A stretch of DNA of 64,000 bases from Mumia flava (GTDB lineage: Bacteria; Actinomycetota; Actinomycetes; Propionibacteriales; Nocardioidaceae), in contig NZ_PGEZ01000001.1 in assembly GCF_002797495.1 (NCBI RefSeq), positions 1,116,001 to 1,180,000 of the forward strand, written 5' to 3'. Positions 16,620-26,159 of the stretch are shown in pieces. Each line of letters starts with the position of its first letter. The stretch's first letter is position 1. A program made the position numbers and the translations under genes. The notes under the pieces were generated by a model that was not told the origin of the DNA, ran no database searches, and saw nothing but the letters and a program-made list of their open reading frames with translations.

Positions 16620-18406
16620 CCGGTCCTCCGCTCGACGCCGGGCGGCTCGTCGGAGGCTCCTTCGCGGCCGATGCTCTCGTCGGTCGGGTCGCACCCGACC
16701 ATGACGGCGAACGGCAGCTGCAGCCCGGCGGCGCGGACGAGCTCCGTGGTCGTCCGGAGGCGCTCGGCGCTCGACCTCCCCGTCGTCACGACCGGGATCG
16801 CCAGGTCCGCCCAGCTCGCGAGCGACTCGAGCCCACCGTCGGGCACCGTCTCGACGAGGGTCAGCGTGATCTCCGCGTCGTCCCACGCCGCCCGCCGCCG
16901 GTCGCCGGCCGGCAGGTCCCCGGCTCCGTCGAGCGGGCCGCGTGCGAGCTGCGCGGCGGACTCCGAACGGAACACGACCGGTCCCGGCGCCGCCTGCGCC
17001 GGCGACACGACTCCGTCCGATCGCGCGGCGTCCTCCTCCAGGTCGACCGCGGTCTGGAGGAGCTCCTCCGCCTCCCGCTCCGCGTGCGAGCGCAGCCGGA
17101 GCGCGGTCGCCAGACCGTTGTCGGTGCGCCGGATGGTCCCGTCGGCGAGCGCCTCCTCCTCCAGCGCGACGGCGGTCCGCAGCAGCTCCTCCGCCTCCTG
17201 CTCAGCGGCCTGGTGCTGCTGGCTGACCCGTCGTTCCTCCGCAGCCGCGCGGCGCTCGACGGCGTCCTCGAGGACCCCCGCCCTGCTGAGGTCGACCAGC
17301 AGCACCGCGGTCCCCCGCCGATGGAGGTCGACTCCGAGGGCGGCCACGAGGGCGACGGTGTCGTCGACGTTGTCCACGGCCGCGAGCGCCACCCGCAGCG
17401 GCCGCGTGGGCAGGTGGTCCAGGGCGTGCTCGAGGGAGTGCACGAGGAGCGTCGTCGCGTGCCGCGCCCGCCTCCCGTGCCACGGAGCCCAGCGCGACGC
17501 CGTGATCTCGCCGACGCCGATGCGCACCGGCACGCCGAGCGCGCGGGAGACGTCCTCGCGGCGGCGCAGGCGGTCGGAGGTGATCGCCACGGCGAGCACG
17601 AAGCCCATGCCGACCGCGACCCCGCCGACCATGCCCGAGAGCCCGGCCAGGGCCGTACGGCGCCGTGGGTGGCGCGGGACCAGGCTGGCCTCGTCCACGA
17701 CCTGGCTGGCCTGCACGATGGAGGCCGACTGCAGCTGGGCGTCGGCGATCTGCTGCTGGAGCTGGCCGATCTGCTCGTCGGTCTGGGTCCGCTGCGTGAG
17801 CAGGTCCGCCGCCTGGCTGCCGCTGTCGGGCGTGGCGGAGACGACCTCGTACTGCTTCATGAACCGGTCGGACTGCCGCTGGAGGGTGTCGACCCGGTCC
17901 TGGTAGCCCTCCACCAGCGCGTCGGACTGCGCGACGATCTGGTCGGCGCGGAAGTCCATGAAGACCTCGGTCAGGGTCTTCGCCCGCAGCTTCGCGGTGG
18001 CGTCGTCGGCGGCGTAGACCGAGATCACCATCAGGTCGGAGGTGAGCGGCTCGGCCTTGATCGTCGCCTGGAAGTCCTCCGGGGTCATGTCGAGCCCGAG
18101 CTCGTCGATGGTGCGCGCGGCGACCGTCCGGGTCTGCAGCAGGTTGAGGTCGGTGGCCATCGCCAACGACGGCTCGACGGTGGCGTCGTGCTCGAGGAAC
18201 ACCGTCGTACGTCCTGCGCTCGAGGCCGGGACGACGACCGTGGCCGCGATCCCGAGGAGGAAGCCGACGACTCCGGCTCCGACCCACACCCGCCAGCGCC
18301 GCCGCAGGGCCGACCGCAGGTAGTGCAGGCTGACCAGGACCGACGAGGTGGCCCCCGGGACCGCCTCGCTGGGTCCCGGAGCCTCGTCGAAGCGGCGCCT
18401 GCTCAC
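16616..18406 (-). CDS. Wzz-type chain-length protein with a degenerate tyrosine-kinase domain (second copy)
   Basis: This 596-residue protein has a short cytoplasmic N-terminus, a membrane helix near residues 41-60, an extracytoplasmic Wzz domain with coiled coil (about 65-245), a second helix (about 250-276), and a cytoplasmic domain in the position of a bacterial tyrosine kinase. The kinase Walker A is absent: the segment reads ALAAVDNVDDTVALVAAL. Only the A'-like VLLVDLSRAG remains. There is no Tyr cluster at the C-terminus. Within this domain a Glu-rich 26-residue block, EAEELL(R/Q)TAV(A/D)LEE, occurs at 402-427 and again at 443-468. It probably sets chain length with its neighbour but should not phosphorylate. 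Confidence 0.8.
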   Translation of the reverse strand: MSRRRFDEAPGPSEAVPGATSSVLVSLHYLRSALRRRWRVWVGAGVVGFLLGIAATVVVPASSAGRTTVFLEHDATVEPSLAMATDLNLLQTRTVAARTIDELGLDMTPEDFQATIKAEPLTSDLMVISVYAADDATAKLRAKTLTEVFMDFRADQIVAQSDALVEGYQDRVDTLQRQSDRFMKQYEVVSATPDSGSQAADLLTQRTQTDEQIGQLQQQIADAQLQSASIVQASQVVDEASLVPRHPRRRTALAGLSGMVGGVAVGMGFVLAVAITSDRLRRREDVSRALGVPVRIGVGEITASRWAPWHGRRARHATTLLVHSLEHALDHLPTRPLRVALAAVDNVDDTVALVAALGVDLHRRGTAVLLVDLSRAGVLEDAVERRAAAEERRVSQQHQAAEQEAEELLRTAVALEEEALADGTIRRTDNGLATALRLRSHAEREAEELLQTAVDLEEDAARSDGVVSPAQAAPGPVVFRSESAAQLARGPLDGAGDLPAGDRRRAAWDDAEITLTLVETVPDGGLESLASWADLAIPVVTTGRSSAERLRTTTELVRAAGLQLPFAVMVGCDPTDESIGREGASDEPPGVERRTG

Positions 18407-19968
18407 CGCTGTCCCCGGCGCAGGTCGGCGATGTCGCCGCGGGCGTCCCCGGACGGCACACCGGTCAGGCGGACCGGCAGCGAGGCCTGGATGGCTCGCT
18501 CGCGCTGCAGCAGCCGCCCGGTCGTACGGTCCAGGTCGTCGGGGTCGGCCACCACGATGCCGTCGATCCGGCCGCCGGCGTCGTCAGCCGTCATCGCGAC
18601 GCGAGCCAGGTCCTCGGCGGTCGACGACCCGGCCGAGACCGCCAGCACCGTCGCGTCCGTCCCCGGTCGGCTGTCGAGGCGGGCGTCGCTGGGGTCGACG
18701 ACGACCAGGACGACCGTGAGGTCGACCGACCGCTCGGCCAGCCGGTTGTCGGCCGTCAGCCCCTCGCGCAGCTCCTGCCCGGCGTTCTGCCCGATCATCG
18801 CCCAGAGCGTGGCCGCCGCGTCGTGTCCCTGTGCGGCCACGAGCTCCGTCTCGATCCCGATCGACGCGGCGTAGCTGGCGAGCAGCGGGCCGACCGCCAG
18901 CCCGCGCTGGTCTCCGGCGAGCGACAGGACGGTCAGGGATCCCGGGTGCGCCACCGGGGTGCGCCTGACCGCCTCGCTCTCGGCGTCGGGGTCCGCGAGG
19001 TGCCGCAGGACCTGACGGAGCGCCCACGAGTCGACCGTCTCCGGTGTGTAGTCCGACAGGAGCGCGCCCCACCCGGCGGCGTCGCGAGGACGGATCGTGT
19101 GCACGGAGCCGACCACGGCGGTCCCGATCGCATCGGCGATCTCGTCGCGGTAGCGCAGCCGCCGGTCGCGCCGGCCGAGCACGATCATCACGGTCGCTCC
19201 GAGCAGGAGACCGAGGAGGAGCCCCGCGGCCACGAGGACGCCGGCCCTGGCGAGCAGCGCCGGCCGCTCGGCGGGTGTCGCGTCCTGGATGATCGTCGCC
19301 GTCGAGCCGGTCTCGGTGGTCTCCAGCCGGTCGTTGACCTGGTCGATCTGGAGCACGAGGTTCGCCTGCTCCGCGGTCAGCTGGGCCAGGGCCGCCGCGT
19401 CGGCCTTGCCCTCCACGCTCGCCGGGTCCTCGGTCTCCCGCCGGGTCTTGGTCTCCTCGATCTGCTCGCTCACCTGCTTCAGGCTGGTGCGCAGGGTCTT
19501 GCGGCGGTCCTTCAGCGCGTCCCGCTGGACCTGCGAGAGCGTGTCGCTCGCGTCGTTGGCGTGCTCGACCTCGGACTCGGCGAGCGCCCGGGCGAGCGAC
19601 TCGGCGTCCCCGGCCGACGGTGCCATCGCCGTGAACTCGAGCACGTCCCGGGTGGGGGCCTCGATGTCGACCCGCTTGGAGAGCGCCGCCACCGACTCGG
19701 GTGGCGTCAGGGAGCGGGCGACCGGAGCGAGCACCAGGTCGCTCCCGGCGACGCGGATCTCGGTCGCGACCTCCCGGCTGATCGGCTGGCCGGTCGCGTC
19801 CTTGGCGGGAGGGAGCAGCACCTGGCTCGTGCTGGCGTACATCGGTGGCTGGAGGACGACCAGTGCCAGGCCCGCCCCGGCGCCCAGCAGACCGGCGCCC
19901 AGCAGCGCCCCGCGGTGTCGCCGGAGTCCGGCCACCGCGGAACGCACGTCGAGTGCCTGCTCACCCAT
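18403..19968 (-). CDS. Wzz-type chain-length protein with a degenerate tyrosine-kinase domain (first copy)
   Basis: A 521-residue protein with the same plan as the next gene: membrane helix near residues 22-40, a Wzz domain with a long coiled coil (SQVQRDALKDRRKTLRTSLK onward, about residues 145-215), a second helix near 238-262, and a cytoplasmic P-loop-fold remnant. The place of Walker A reads LSLAGDQRGLAVGPLL, with no GKT/S. ATG 19968 follows GGGGAGGTCCG and overlaps the heparinase gene by 8 nt. Tandem Wzz proteins that both lack kinase motifs are noteworthy. No separate BY-kinase or phosphatase is in the window. Confidence 0.8.
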   Translation of the reverse strand: MGEQALDVRSAVAGLRRHRGALLGAGLLGAGAGLALVVLQPPMYASTSQVLLPPAKDATGQPISREVATEIRVAGSDLVLAPVARSLTPPESVAALSKRVDIEAPTRDVLEFTAMAPSAGDAESLARALAESEVEHANDASDTLSQVQRDALKDRRKTLRTSLKQVSEQIEETKTRRETEDPASVEGKADAAALAQLTAEQANLVLQIDQVNDRLETTETGSTATIIQDATPAERPALLARAGVLVAAGLLLGLLLGATVMIVLGRRDRRLRYRDEIADAIGTAVVGSVHTIRPRDAAGWGALLSDYTPETVDSWALRQVLRHLADPDAESEAVRRTPVAHPGSLTVLSLAGDQRGLAVGPLLASYAASIGIETELVAAQGHDAAATLWAMIGQNAGQELREGLTADNRLAERSVDLTVVLVVVDPSDARLDSRPGTDATVLAVSAGSSTAEDLARVAMTADDAGGRIDGIVVADPDDLDRTTGRLLQRERAIQASLPVRLTGVPSGDARGDIADLRRGQR

Positions 19969-22030
19969 CGGACCTCCCCGTCGACGCCCTTCTCATCGAG
20001 GGTATTTCCGCAGACTCCTCGCCCGCAGGAATTGACCAGAATGTGTTCGGAAAGGCGAATCGCGTCGTGAAGGTCGTCGCCGACGAGACGCTGCCGCGAC
20101 CGATCAGGGTCGTCGTCGGCACACGCTCGCCGAACCGCGGCGAGTACCACCCCAGGGCCGGGTCGGTCTCGCCTCGGTGCGCCGACCACGCGAGCTCCGC
20201 GGGCAGCGCCGCCTCGGCCGTGACCTCGCCGTCCGGCCCGCGCCAGCGCAGGACGGCGTACGTGGGCTCGAGCGCGACGTCGACCTGCGGGCCGAGGTGG
20301 AACGACACCCGCACCTCGTGGGTCTCGCCGGTCCGCACGGTGTCGGCGACGACCAGCTCGCGACGATCGTGGTCCAGCGTGACCGTCCGCTGGTGGATCA
20401 CGCTGCCGTCGTGGCGCGCGTAGCCGGTGTGCCGCGCCGACCAGCGCTGGGTCCGACCGCCCAGGTCCACCTCGGTGGTGGTCGTCTCGGCCTGCGCCGC
20501 CCACATGAACGGGCCGGCCTCGACCGACTGGTTCGCGCCGTCGACCAGCACCGTGTTGTGCGCCGACGTGCCCCGGAAGTAGCTCCGCCACTGCGGCTCG
20601 CCGTGGTAGCAGTACGTGCCCGGGTCGACGAGCACCTCCACCCCGTCGTGGCGCACCTCGACCGCCAGCGCGTCGGCGTGGCCGTGCGCGGCGATCGCGA
20701 GGAAGCCGTGCGGCCCGCCGTCGCAGCGGCACCAGATCTCGGGTCCTTCGGCCGGGTCGGTCCGCAGCACGACGATGCCGGCGTCGTCGAACACGTCCGG
20801 CCTCCGCTCGGGCCGGTCCGGCACCACGCGGCTCACCGCCAGGGCGCCCAGGGCAGCAGCGGCGACGCCGGGGCGGACGGCGGGCCACCACGGTCGCGCC
20901 CCGAGCACGGCCGCGCCCCACCCGAGCATCGCACCCCACGGATCGGACGCCGGGTCGTCGAGCACCAGACCGCGCCCCTCGTCTCCGTCGCCCTGCCGGG
21001 GCGGCGCCCCCGTCACGTCGACGACCGCCGCGGCCGCGTCCAGCGACGCCGCGAGCAGGCGCCGGGTCCCGTCGCCCAGCGGCGCGGCGGCGACGTCGGC
21101 CTCGACCAGCGCGAGCAGGCCGAGCTCGGTGACGAACCGGTGGTAGTCGGTGGCCAGCTCGCGGTTGATCCCGGAGTCGAAGGTGTTCGCGGCGAGCTCG
21201 CGATCGAGGCCGGCACGCGCGTCGTCACGCCAGCGCTCGCTCTCGTCGAACCACGCGAAGGCGCACGCCGCCACGAGCCGGCCGACCTCCTCGGCGATCA
21301 CGTGGTTGTTCGCAGACGAGCCGTGGCTGCGGAAGGCCTCGAGGTACTCCTGGTGCCAGCGGATCTGGTGCAGGGCCTGCGGGTTGTGCTCGAACAGGTC
21401 TCCGGCACCCTCCCAGGAGTCCAGCAGCCGGCGGATCCAGACCCAGCTGATCAGCCGCACGCCGACCTCGATGCCGCTCGTCCAGTGGATGCCCGAGAGG
21501 TACGGGTTGGCGGACCACCACGACCGCAGCTGCGCCGCCACGGTCTCGGCGTAGCGGCCGTCGCCGGTGAGCCAGTACGCGCTCGCGAGGACGGTCAGGT
21601 GGTGGTGCCGCGAGATCTCCCACACCGCCTTGACGTTGCCGGTGACGGCCTCGTCGCGGTGGTCGATGCTGAAGGCGTACGGCTCGGCAGGGGCCCGCCG
21701 GCCGGTGACGGGGTCGTGGAACCAGTCCGGGTCGGCGATCGCGGGGCACGGGGTGCCGAGCACGTCCCAGCGGCCCTCGAGGATCGCGTCGGCAGCCGCG
21801 AGCGTGGCGGCCCGAGCACCGGGGTCCACGTCGTCGCGAGCGCTGTCCGGAAGCCTCGAGGCGAACGAGCGCTCGGGCCGGAGCCCCGCCGGCGTGCCGG
21901 CCGCGTCACCGGGCCGGACCTGCCGACGCCGCCAGGCCGTGCGCCGGCCGAGGTCGCGGACCCGCCCCGCGACCTCCGTCGGCGACATCCGACGCAGCCG
22001 TGCTGCGTACCACCCGAGACTCCTGCTCAC
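19961..22030 (-). CDS. Heparinase II/III (alginate lyase) family protein
   Basis: A 689-residue protein with an N-terminal (alpha/alpha) toroid and a C-terminal beta-sandwich of the heparinase II/III type. The toroid part has WISRHHH-like DEAVTGNVKAVWEISRHHHL, WTSGIEVGVRLISWVW and SSANNHVIAEEVG. The sandwich part has HGHADALAVEVRHDGVEVLVDPGTYCYHG and YFRGTSAHNTVLVDGANQ. No signal peptide is seen, as is usual for homologues that sit inside capsule operons beside a bi-domain oxidoreductase. The GTG start lies in that gene's stop. A role in glycan trimming or uronate chemistry is inference. Confidence 0.82.
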   Translation of the reverse strand: MSRSLGWYAARLRRMSPTEVAGRVRDLGRRTAWRRRQVRPGDAAGTPAGLRPERSFASRLPDSARDDVDPGARAATLAAADAILEGRWDVLGTPCPAIADPDWFHDPVTGRRAPAEPYAFSIDHRDEAVTGNVKAVWEISRHHHLTVLASAYWLTGDGRYAETVAAQLRSWWSANPYLSGIHWTSGIEVGVRLISWVWIRRLLDSWEGAGDLFEHNPQALHQIRWHQEYLEAFRSHGSSANNHVIAEEVGRLVAACAFAWFDESERWRDDARAGLDRELAANTFDSGINRELATDYHRFVTELGLLALVEADVAAAPLGDGTRRLLAASLDAAAAVVDVTGAPPRQGDGDEGRGLVLDDPASDPWGAMLGWGAAVLGARPWWPAVRPGVAAAALGALAVSRVVPDRPERRPDVFDDAGIVVLRTDPAEGPEIWCRCDGGPHGFLAIAAHGHADALAVEVRHDGVEVLVDPGTYCYHGEPQWRSYFRGTSAHNTVLVDGANQSVEAGPFMWAAQAETTTTEVDLGGRTQRWSARHTGYARHDGSVIHQRTVTLDHDRRELVVADTVRTGETHEVRVSFHLGPQVDVALEPTYAVLRWRGPDGEVTAEAALPAELAWSAHRGETDPALGWYSPRFGERVPTTTLIGRGSVSSATTFTTRFAFPNTFWSIPAGEESAEIPSMRRASTGRSDG

Positions 22031-24204
22031 AGCGCGACGGCCTCCTGAGTCCGCAGGCTGGTCTCCACCGCGAGCGTCGCCCGGGTGGTCGCGACCAGGG
22101 AGTCGAGTCCGATCGGCATCGGCGCGCCGGTCCGGACGGCCTCGACGAACGCGGCGAGCTGGGCACGCTGGCCCTTGTCCTGACCCGCGAGCGAGCGCTT
22201 GGTGTCCTTGCCCTTGCGCCCCCACACGGTCGCGCGGGCGAAGTTGTCCAGCCGCGCGTTGCGACCACCGCCGGACACGTCGAGCGTCTCCTTCGGGAAG
22301 CGGCTGTCGCCGCCGGTCGCGTACGTGATCGTGCCGAGCGACCCGTCCGCGTAGGTGAGCATCACGTGCAGGTCCCCGCCGCCCGGGGTCTGGCGCGCGA
22401 CCACCTCGACCGGCGCGGAGCCGATCCAGGCGCTGAGCGTGTCCACGAAGTGCCCGCCCTCACCGACGAAGCGCGACCCCTCGAGGTCGTCGTTGAGGTA
22501 CCAGCTGCCCGCCTCGAGCGCGCCGGCGTTGACCAGGTAGCGCGCGCTGACCGGGCCGCCCGGATCACCGAACCGCTCGCGCAGGTCCGTGAGCATCGGC
22601 GCGAACCGCCGGTTGAAGCCGACCATCAGGCGGTCGTTGCCGGTCCGTTCGACCGCGTCGACCACGCGATCGAGCTGGTCACCGGTGATCGCCAGCGGCT
22701 TCTCCACGAAGACCGCCTTGCCGGCCTCCAGCGCACGACAGACCAGGTCGGCGTGCGAGTGGTGCCGGGTGACCACGAAGACCGCGTCGAGCGAGTCGTC
22801 CTCGAGGACGCTCGCGTCGTCGGTCGAGGCCGTGGCGAAGCCGAACTTGCGCTGGGCGTTGACGGCGGACAGCGACCGGGTGGTGGCGACGCAGACCAGG
22901 CGAGCCGCGTCGTTGCGTGCGAGGTGCGGCAGCAGCATCGACGACGCGTAGTTGCCGGCCCCGACGAACCCGATCCGCGCGACGTCTCCTGAGCCGCGGG
23001 CCGGCCGCGGGGCGCTGGGGGTCGTCACGGTCCGCGTCTCACGCTCGACCGGCGCCGCGGCGCCACCGGCCGGCTCCGGGTACTCGAGCAGGAACCCGAC
23101 CCCCTGGACGTCGCCCGTGCGCAGCCCGTCGTACAGCGCGCCGGCCTCCCCGATCGGATGGATCCCGGAGACCAGCGACGCGACGTCCAGCGAGCCCGCG
23201 GCGATCAGGTCGAGGAAGCAGCCGAGGTTGCGGCGCTCGGTCCACCGGACGTACCCGGCCGGGTAGTCGATCCCCTCCAGCTCGTACCGGTCGTCGTAGC
23301 GGCCCGGGCCGTAGGACCGGGAGAAGACGACGTCGAGCTCCTTCTCGTAGTAGTCGTTCCACGGCAGGTCGAGCTTGGTCTTGCCGATGTCGACGACCCG
23401 CGCGCGATCCCGCGCGACCCGCGCGGCGAGCTCGACCGGGCCGTTGGTCGCGCCGCCGGCCGACAGCAGCACGTGGTCGGCGCCGAGACCGCCGGTCGCC
23501 CCCCGCAGGGCCGCCTCCACGTCCGCGGCGCCCTGGGGATCAGGCCCGGCAGCGAGGATCGCGCCGGCCTTCTCCGCCATCCGGCAGCGGGCCTCGACGG
23601 TGTCCACGCCGACGACCTGGACCCCGGCCGCGACCAGCAGGCGGACGACGAGCTGACCGACCAGGCCGAGCCCGATCACGCACGCCGTCTCGCCGAGCTG
23701 CGGCTCGGCCCGGCGTACGCCCTGCATCGCGATCGCGCCGACGGTCGCGAACGCCGCATGCTCGGGTGCGACCCCGGCCGGGACCTTCACGCACAGGTTG
23801 GTCGGCACCCAGTTGACCTCGGCGTGCAGCGCGAACTCGTTGCCCGCCGCGGCGACGAGGTCACCCACCGCGAACTCCTCCGCGCCGTCGCCCACCTCGA
23901 CGACGACGCCGCACACCGAGTAGCCGAGCGGGGTGTAGCTGTCGAGCTTGTTGATCGCCTTCTTGTACGTCGCGACCGGTCCCTGCTGTGCGACCGAGTC
24001 GACCAGCTTCTTGACCTGGTCGGGACGGGCCCGGGCCTTGCCGACGAGCGACAGCCGCGCCTCGGTGACCTTCATCATCTCGGTGCCGGTCGAGATCAGC
24101 GAGTACAGGGAGCGCACGAGGACGCCGCCGGGCTTGCACGCCGGCGTCGGCACGTCGAGCACCGTCAGCTCGCCCGACTTGTAGTTCTGAGCCACCTGGA
24201 GCAT
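22027..24204 (-). CDS. Bi-domain oxidoreductase (zinc-type alcohol dehydrogenase fused to Gfo/Idh/MocA)
   Basis: A 725-residue fusion. Residues about 1-370 form a medium-chain dehydrogenase with the Rossmann loop CVIGLGLVGQLVVRLLVAAG. Residues about 395-725 form a Gfo/Idh/MocA domain with RIGFVGAGNYASSMLLPHLA and the EKPLAIT motif in AVFVEKPLAI. Such fusions recur in capsule and O-antigen loci next to heparinase-like proteins, and probably oxidise or reduce a sugar nucleotide. The chosen ATG 24204 (MLQVAQNYKSGEL) follows GAAGGAAAG; the longer reading frame overlaps asnB and has low-quality sequence. Confidence 0.85.
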   Translation of the reverse strand: MLQVAQNYKSGELTVLDVPTPACKPGGVLVRSLYSLISTGTEMMKVTEARLSLVGKARARPDQVKKLVDSVAQQGPVATYKKAINKLDSYTPLGYSVCGVVVEVGDGAEEFAVGDLVAAAGNEFALHAEVNWVPTNLCVKVPAGVAPEHAAFATVGAIAMQGVRRAEPQLGETACVIGLGLVGQLVVRLLVAAGVQVVGVDTVEARCRMAEKAGAILAAGPDPQGAADVEAALRGATGGLGADHVLLSAGGATNGPVELAARVARDRARVVDIGKTKLDLPWNDYYEKELDVVFSRSYGPGRYDDRYELEGIDYPAGYVRWTERRNLGCFLDLIAAGSLDVASLVSGIHPIGEAGALYDGLRTGDVQGVGFLLEYPEPAGGAAAPVERETRTVTTPSAPRPARGSGDVARIGFVGAGNYASSMLLPHLARNDAARLVCVATTRSLSAVNAQRKFGFATASTDDASVLEDDSLDAVFVVTRHHSHADLVCRALEAGKAVFVEKPLAITGDQLDRVVDAVERTGNDRLMVGFNRRFAPMLTDLRERFGDPGGPVSARYLVNAGALEAGSWYLNDDLEGSRFVGEGGHFVDTLSAWIGSAPVEVVARQTPGGGDLHVMLTYADGSLGTITYATGGDSRFPKETLDVSGGGRNARLDNFARATVWGRKGKDTKRSLAGQDKGQRAQLAAFVEAVRTGAPMPIGLDSLVATTRATLAVETSLRTQEAVAL

Positions 24205-24242
24205 GTCGTCTTTCCTTCGTTGCGACGGGGCCGTGCCCCGGG

Positions 24243-26156
24243 TCAGGCCGCACCGACGCCGGCGGCGCGGGCGTTGCGGTACCACAGCTCGAGACTGAGG
24301 AGCTGCCAGATCTGCTTGGAGGTGTCGCGCCGTCCGGAGCGCTGGTCACGAACGAGCGCGTCCAGCGGATCACGGCGGAGGAACCCGCTGCCGACCAGCT
24401 CGCCGCCGAGCAGGACGTCGTCGACGAGCTCGCGCAGGTCGTTGGTCACCCAGGCCCGCAGCGGCGCGCCGAACGACGCCTTCGGGCGGTCGATGATCTC
24501 GTCGGGGATCCACGCGCGGGCCGCCTGCTTGAGCGCGGCCTTCTGGGTCCGGCCCGAGATCTTCGCGTCGCCGGGCAGGGAGAACGCCGTGCGGAACACC
24601 TCCGGGTCCACGAACGGCACCCGGACCTCGGTCGACGCGGCCATGCTGGCGCGGTCGGTGTAGGTGAGGTTGAGACCGGCCATGAACATCCTGCTGTCCG
24701 CGAGGCACATCCGGCTGACCCGGTCGGTCAGGTCGTTCTCGGAGTAGACCGCACGGTGCTGCGCGACGACGTCGTCGACGTGGTGCGCCAGGCGCGGGTC
24801 GAGCAACCCGACCAGCTCGTCGGCGTCGTACATCGTGTAGCTGCGGCGGAACGCCTCCTCCTCCTCCAGCTCGGCGAAGGTCAGGAAGCGCTGGGCCCAC
24901 CGCACGGTGCGGAGGCCACGTCCGCCGACGGCGACCGGCAGTCGCGACACCACGGGCTCGATCAGACCGGAGCGCAGCGGGCGCGGGACCCGCTGGTAGC
25001 GCTCGCCGATCAGGCAGGCGAGGTGCTTGCGGTAGCCGCCGAACAGCTCGTCGGCACCCATGCCCGACAGCAGGACCTTCACGCCGGCCTCGCGCGCGGC
25101 ATCGCACATCAGCAGCGTGTTGATCGCGGCCGGGTCGCCGATCGGCTCGTCCAGGATGTCGACCATCCGCGGCATCAGGTCGACCACGTCCGGAGAGATC
25201 TCGATCTCGTGCAGGCGGATCCCGAGGTGGGACGCCATCTTCCGGGCGTACAGCGCGTCGTCCGGCATCGCCTCCATCCGCTGGTCGGACGCGCGGAACG
25301 CGATCGTGTACGCCTCGATCCCCGGGTCGTGACGGTGCGCGAGCGCGGTGATGATGCTCGAGTCGAGACCGCCGCTGAGGAAGGACGCCACCGGCACGTC
25401 GGCGACCAGGTGCGCCTCGACCGACTCCTCGAGCGTGCGCCGGACGTCGCGGGTGGGCCCGGCGGCCGCCTCGGACGCCACCGCGGAGGGGTCGAAGAAC
25501 ACGCCCCCGTCCGTCGTACCGTCCGGGCGGTAGCGCGTCCACGTGCCGGGGGTCAGCTTCCGCACGCCCCGTACGGCCTCGAAGTCCTGGGGGATCCAGT
25601 AGTAGAGCATCGACGCGACCATCCCCGCCGGGTCGATGCTCAGCTCCGGCCCGACGGCGGCGACGATCGCCTTCAGCTCGGAGGCGAAGACGACGCCGTC
25701 GCCGCGGCGCATCGTGTAGAGCGGCTTGATCCCGAGCGGGTCGCGGGCCAGCGTGAGGCAGCCGGTCCGCTCGTCGTGCAGAGCGAGCGCGAACATCCCG
25801 CGCAGCCGCGCGAAGCCCGCGTCGCCCCAAATCCGCCAGGCCTCGAGCACGACCTCGGTGTCGGAGCGCGTCACGAACCGGACGCCACGACCCTCGAGCT
25901 CACGGCGCAGCTCGAGGTAGTTGTAGATCTCGCCGTTGTACGCGAGCGTCAGGCCGTCCTTCACCATCGGCTGGTCAGCGGCGTCGGAGAGGTCGATGAT
26001 CGACAGCCGGCGGTGCGCCAGCGCCGCCGACACCTCCGGCAGGACGATCTCCCGCAGCCCGCAGGCATCCGGACCTCGGTGCGCGATCCGCTCCGACATC
26101 ACACCGGCGAGGACCTTGCCGTCGGGCTGCTGGTAGGCGCCTGCCACGCCGCACAC
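24243..26156 (-). CDS. asnB: Glutamine-hydrolysing asparagine synthetase-like amidotransferase
   Basis: A 637-residue class II amidotransferase. It has the N-terminal nucleophile Cys2 in MCGVAGAY, RGPD and YNGEIYNY of the glutaminase domain, and the PP-loop SFLSGGLDSSI in the synthetase domain. Later come SGMGADELFGGYRKH and a long C-terminal helical region. In polysaccharide clusters such AsnB homologues (WbpS, WbpG-like context) often amidate uronic acids rather than Asp. With a sugar dehydrogenase two genes away this is the favoured role, but it is inference. It lies 3 nt after the GT4 gene. Confidence 0.88.
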   Translation of the reverse strand: MCGVAGAYQQPDGKVLAGVMSERIAHRGPDACGLREIVLPEVSAALAHRRLSIIDLSDAADQPMVKDGLTLAYNGEIYNYLELRRELEGRGVRFVTRSDTEVVLEAWRIWGDAGFARLRGMFALALHDERTGCLTLARDPLGIKPLYTMRRGDGVVFASELKAIVAAVGPELSIDPAGMVASMLYYWIPQDFEAVRGVRKLTPGTWTRYRPDGTTDGGVFFDPSAVASEAAAGPTRDVRRTLEESVEAHLVADVPVASFLSGGLDSSIITALAHRHDPGIEAYTIAFRASDQRMEAMPDDALYARKMASHLGIRLHEIEISPDVVDLMPRMVDILDEPIGDPAAINTLLMCDAAREAGVKVLLSGMGADELFGGYRKHLACLIGERYQRVPRPLRSGLIEPVVSRLPVAVGGRGLRTVRWAQRFLTFAELEEEEAFRRSYTMYDADELVGLLDPRLAHHVDDVVAQHRAVYSENDLTDRVSRMCLADSRMFMAGLNLTYTDRASMAASTEVRVPFVDPEVFRTAFSLPGDAKISGRTQKAALKQAARAWIPDEIIDRPKASFGAPLRAWVTNDLRELVDDVLLGGELVGSGFLRRDPLDALVRDQRSGRRDTSKQIWQLLSLELWYRNARAAGVGAA

Positions 26157-26159
26157 GAC

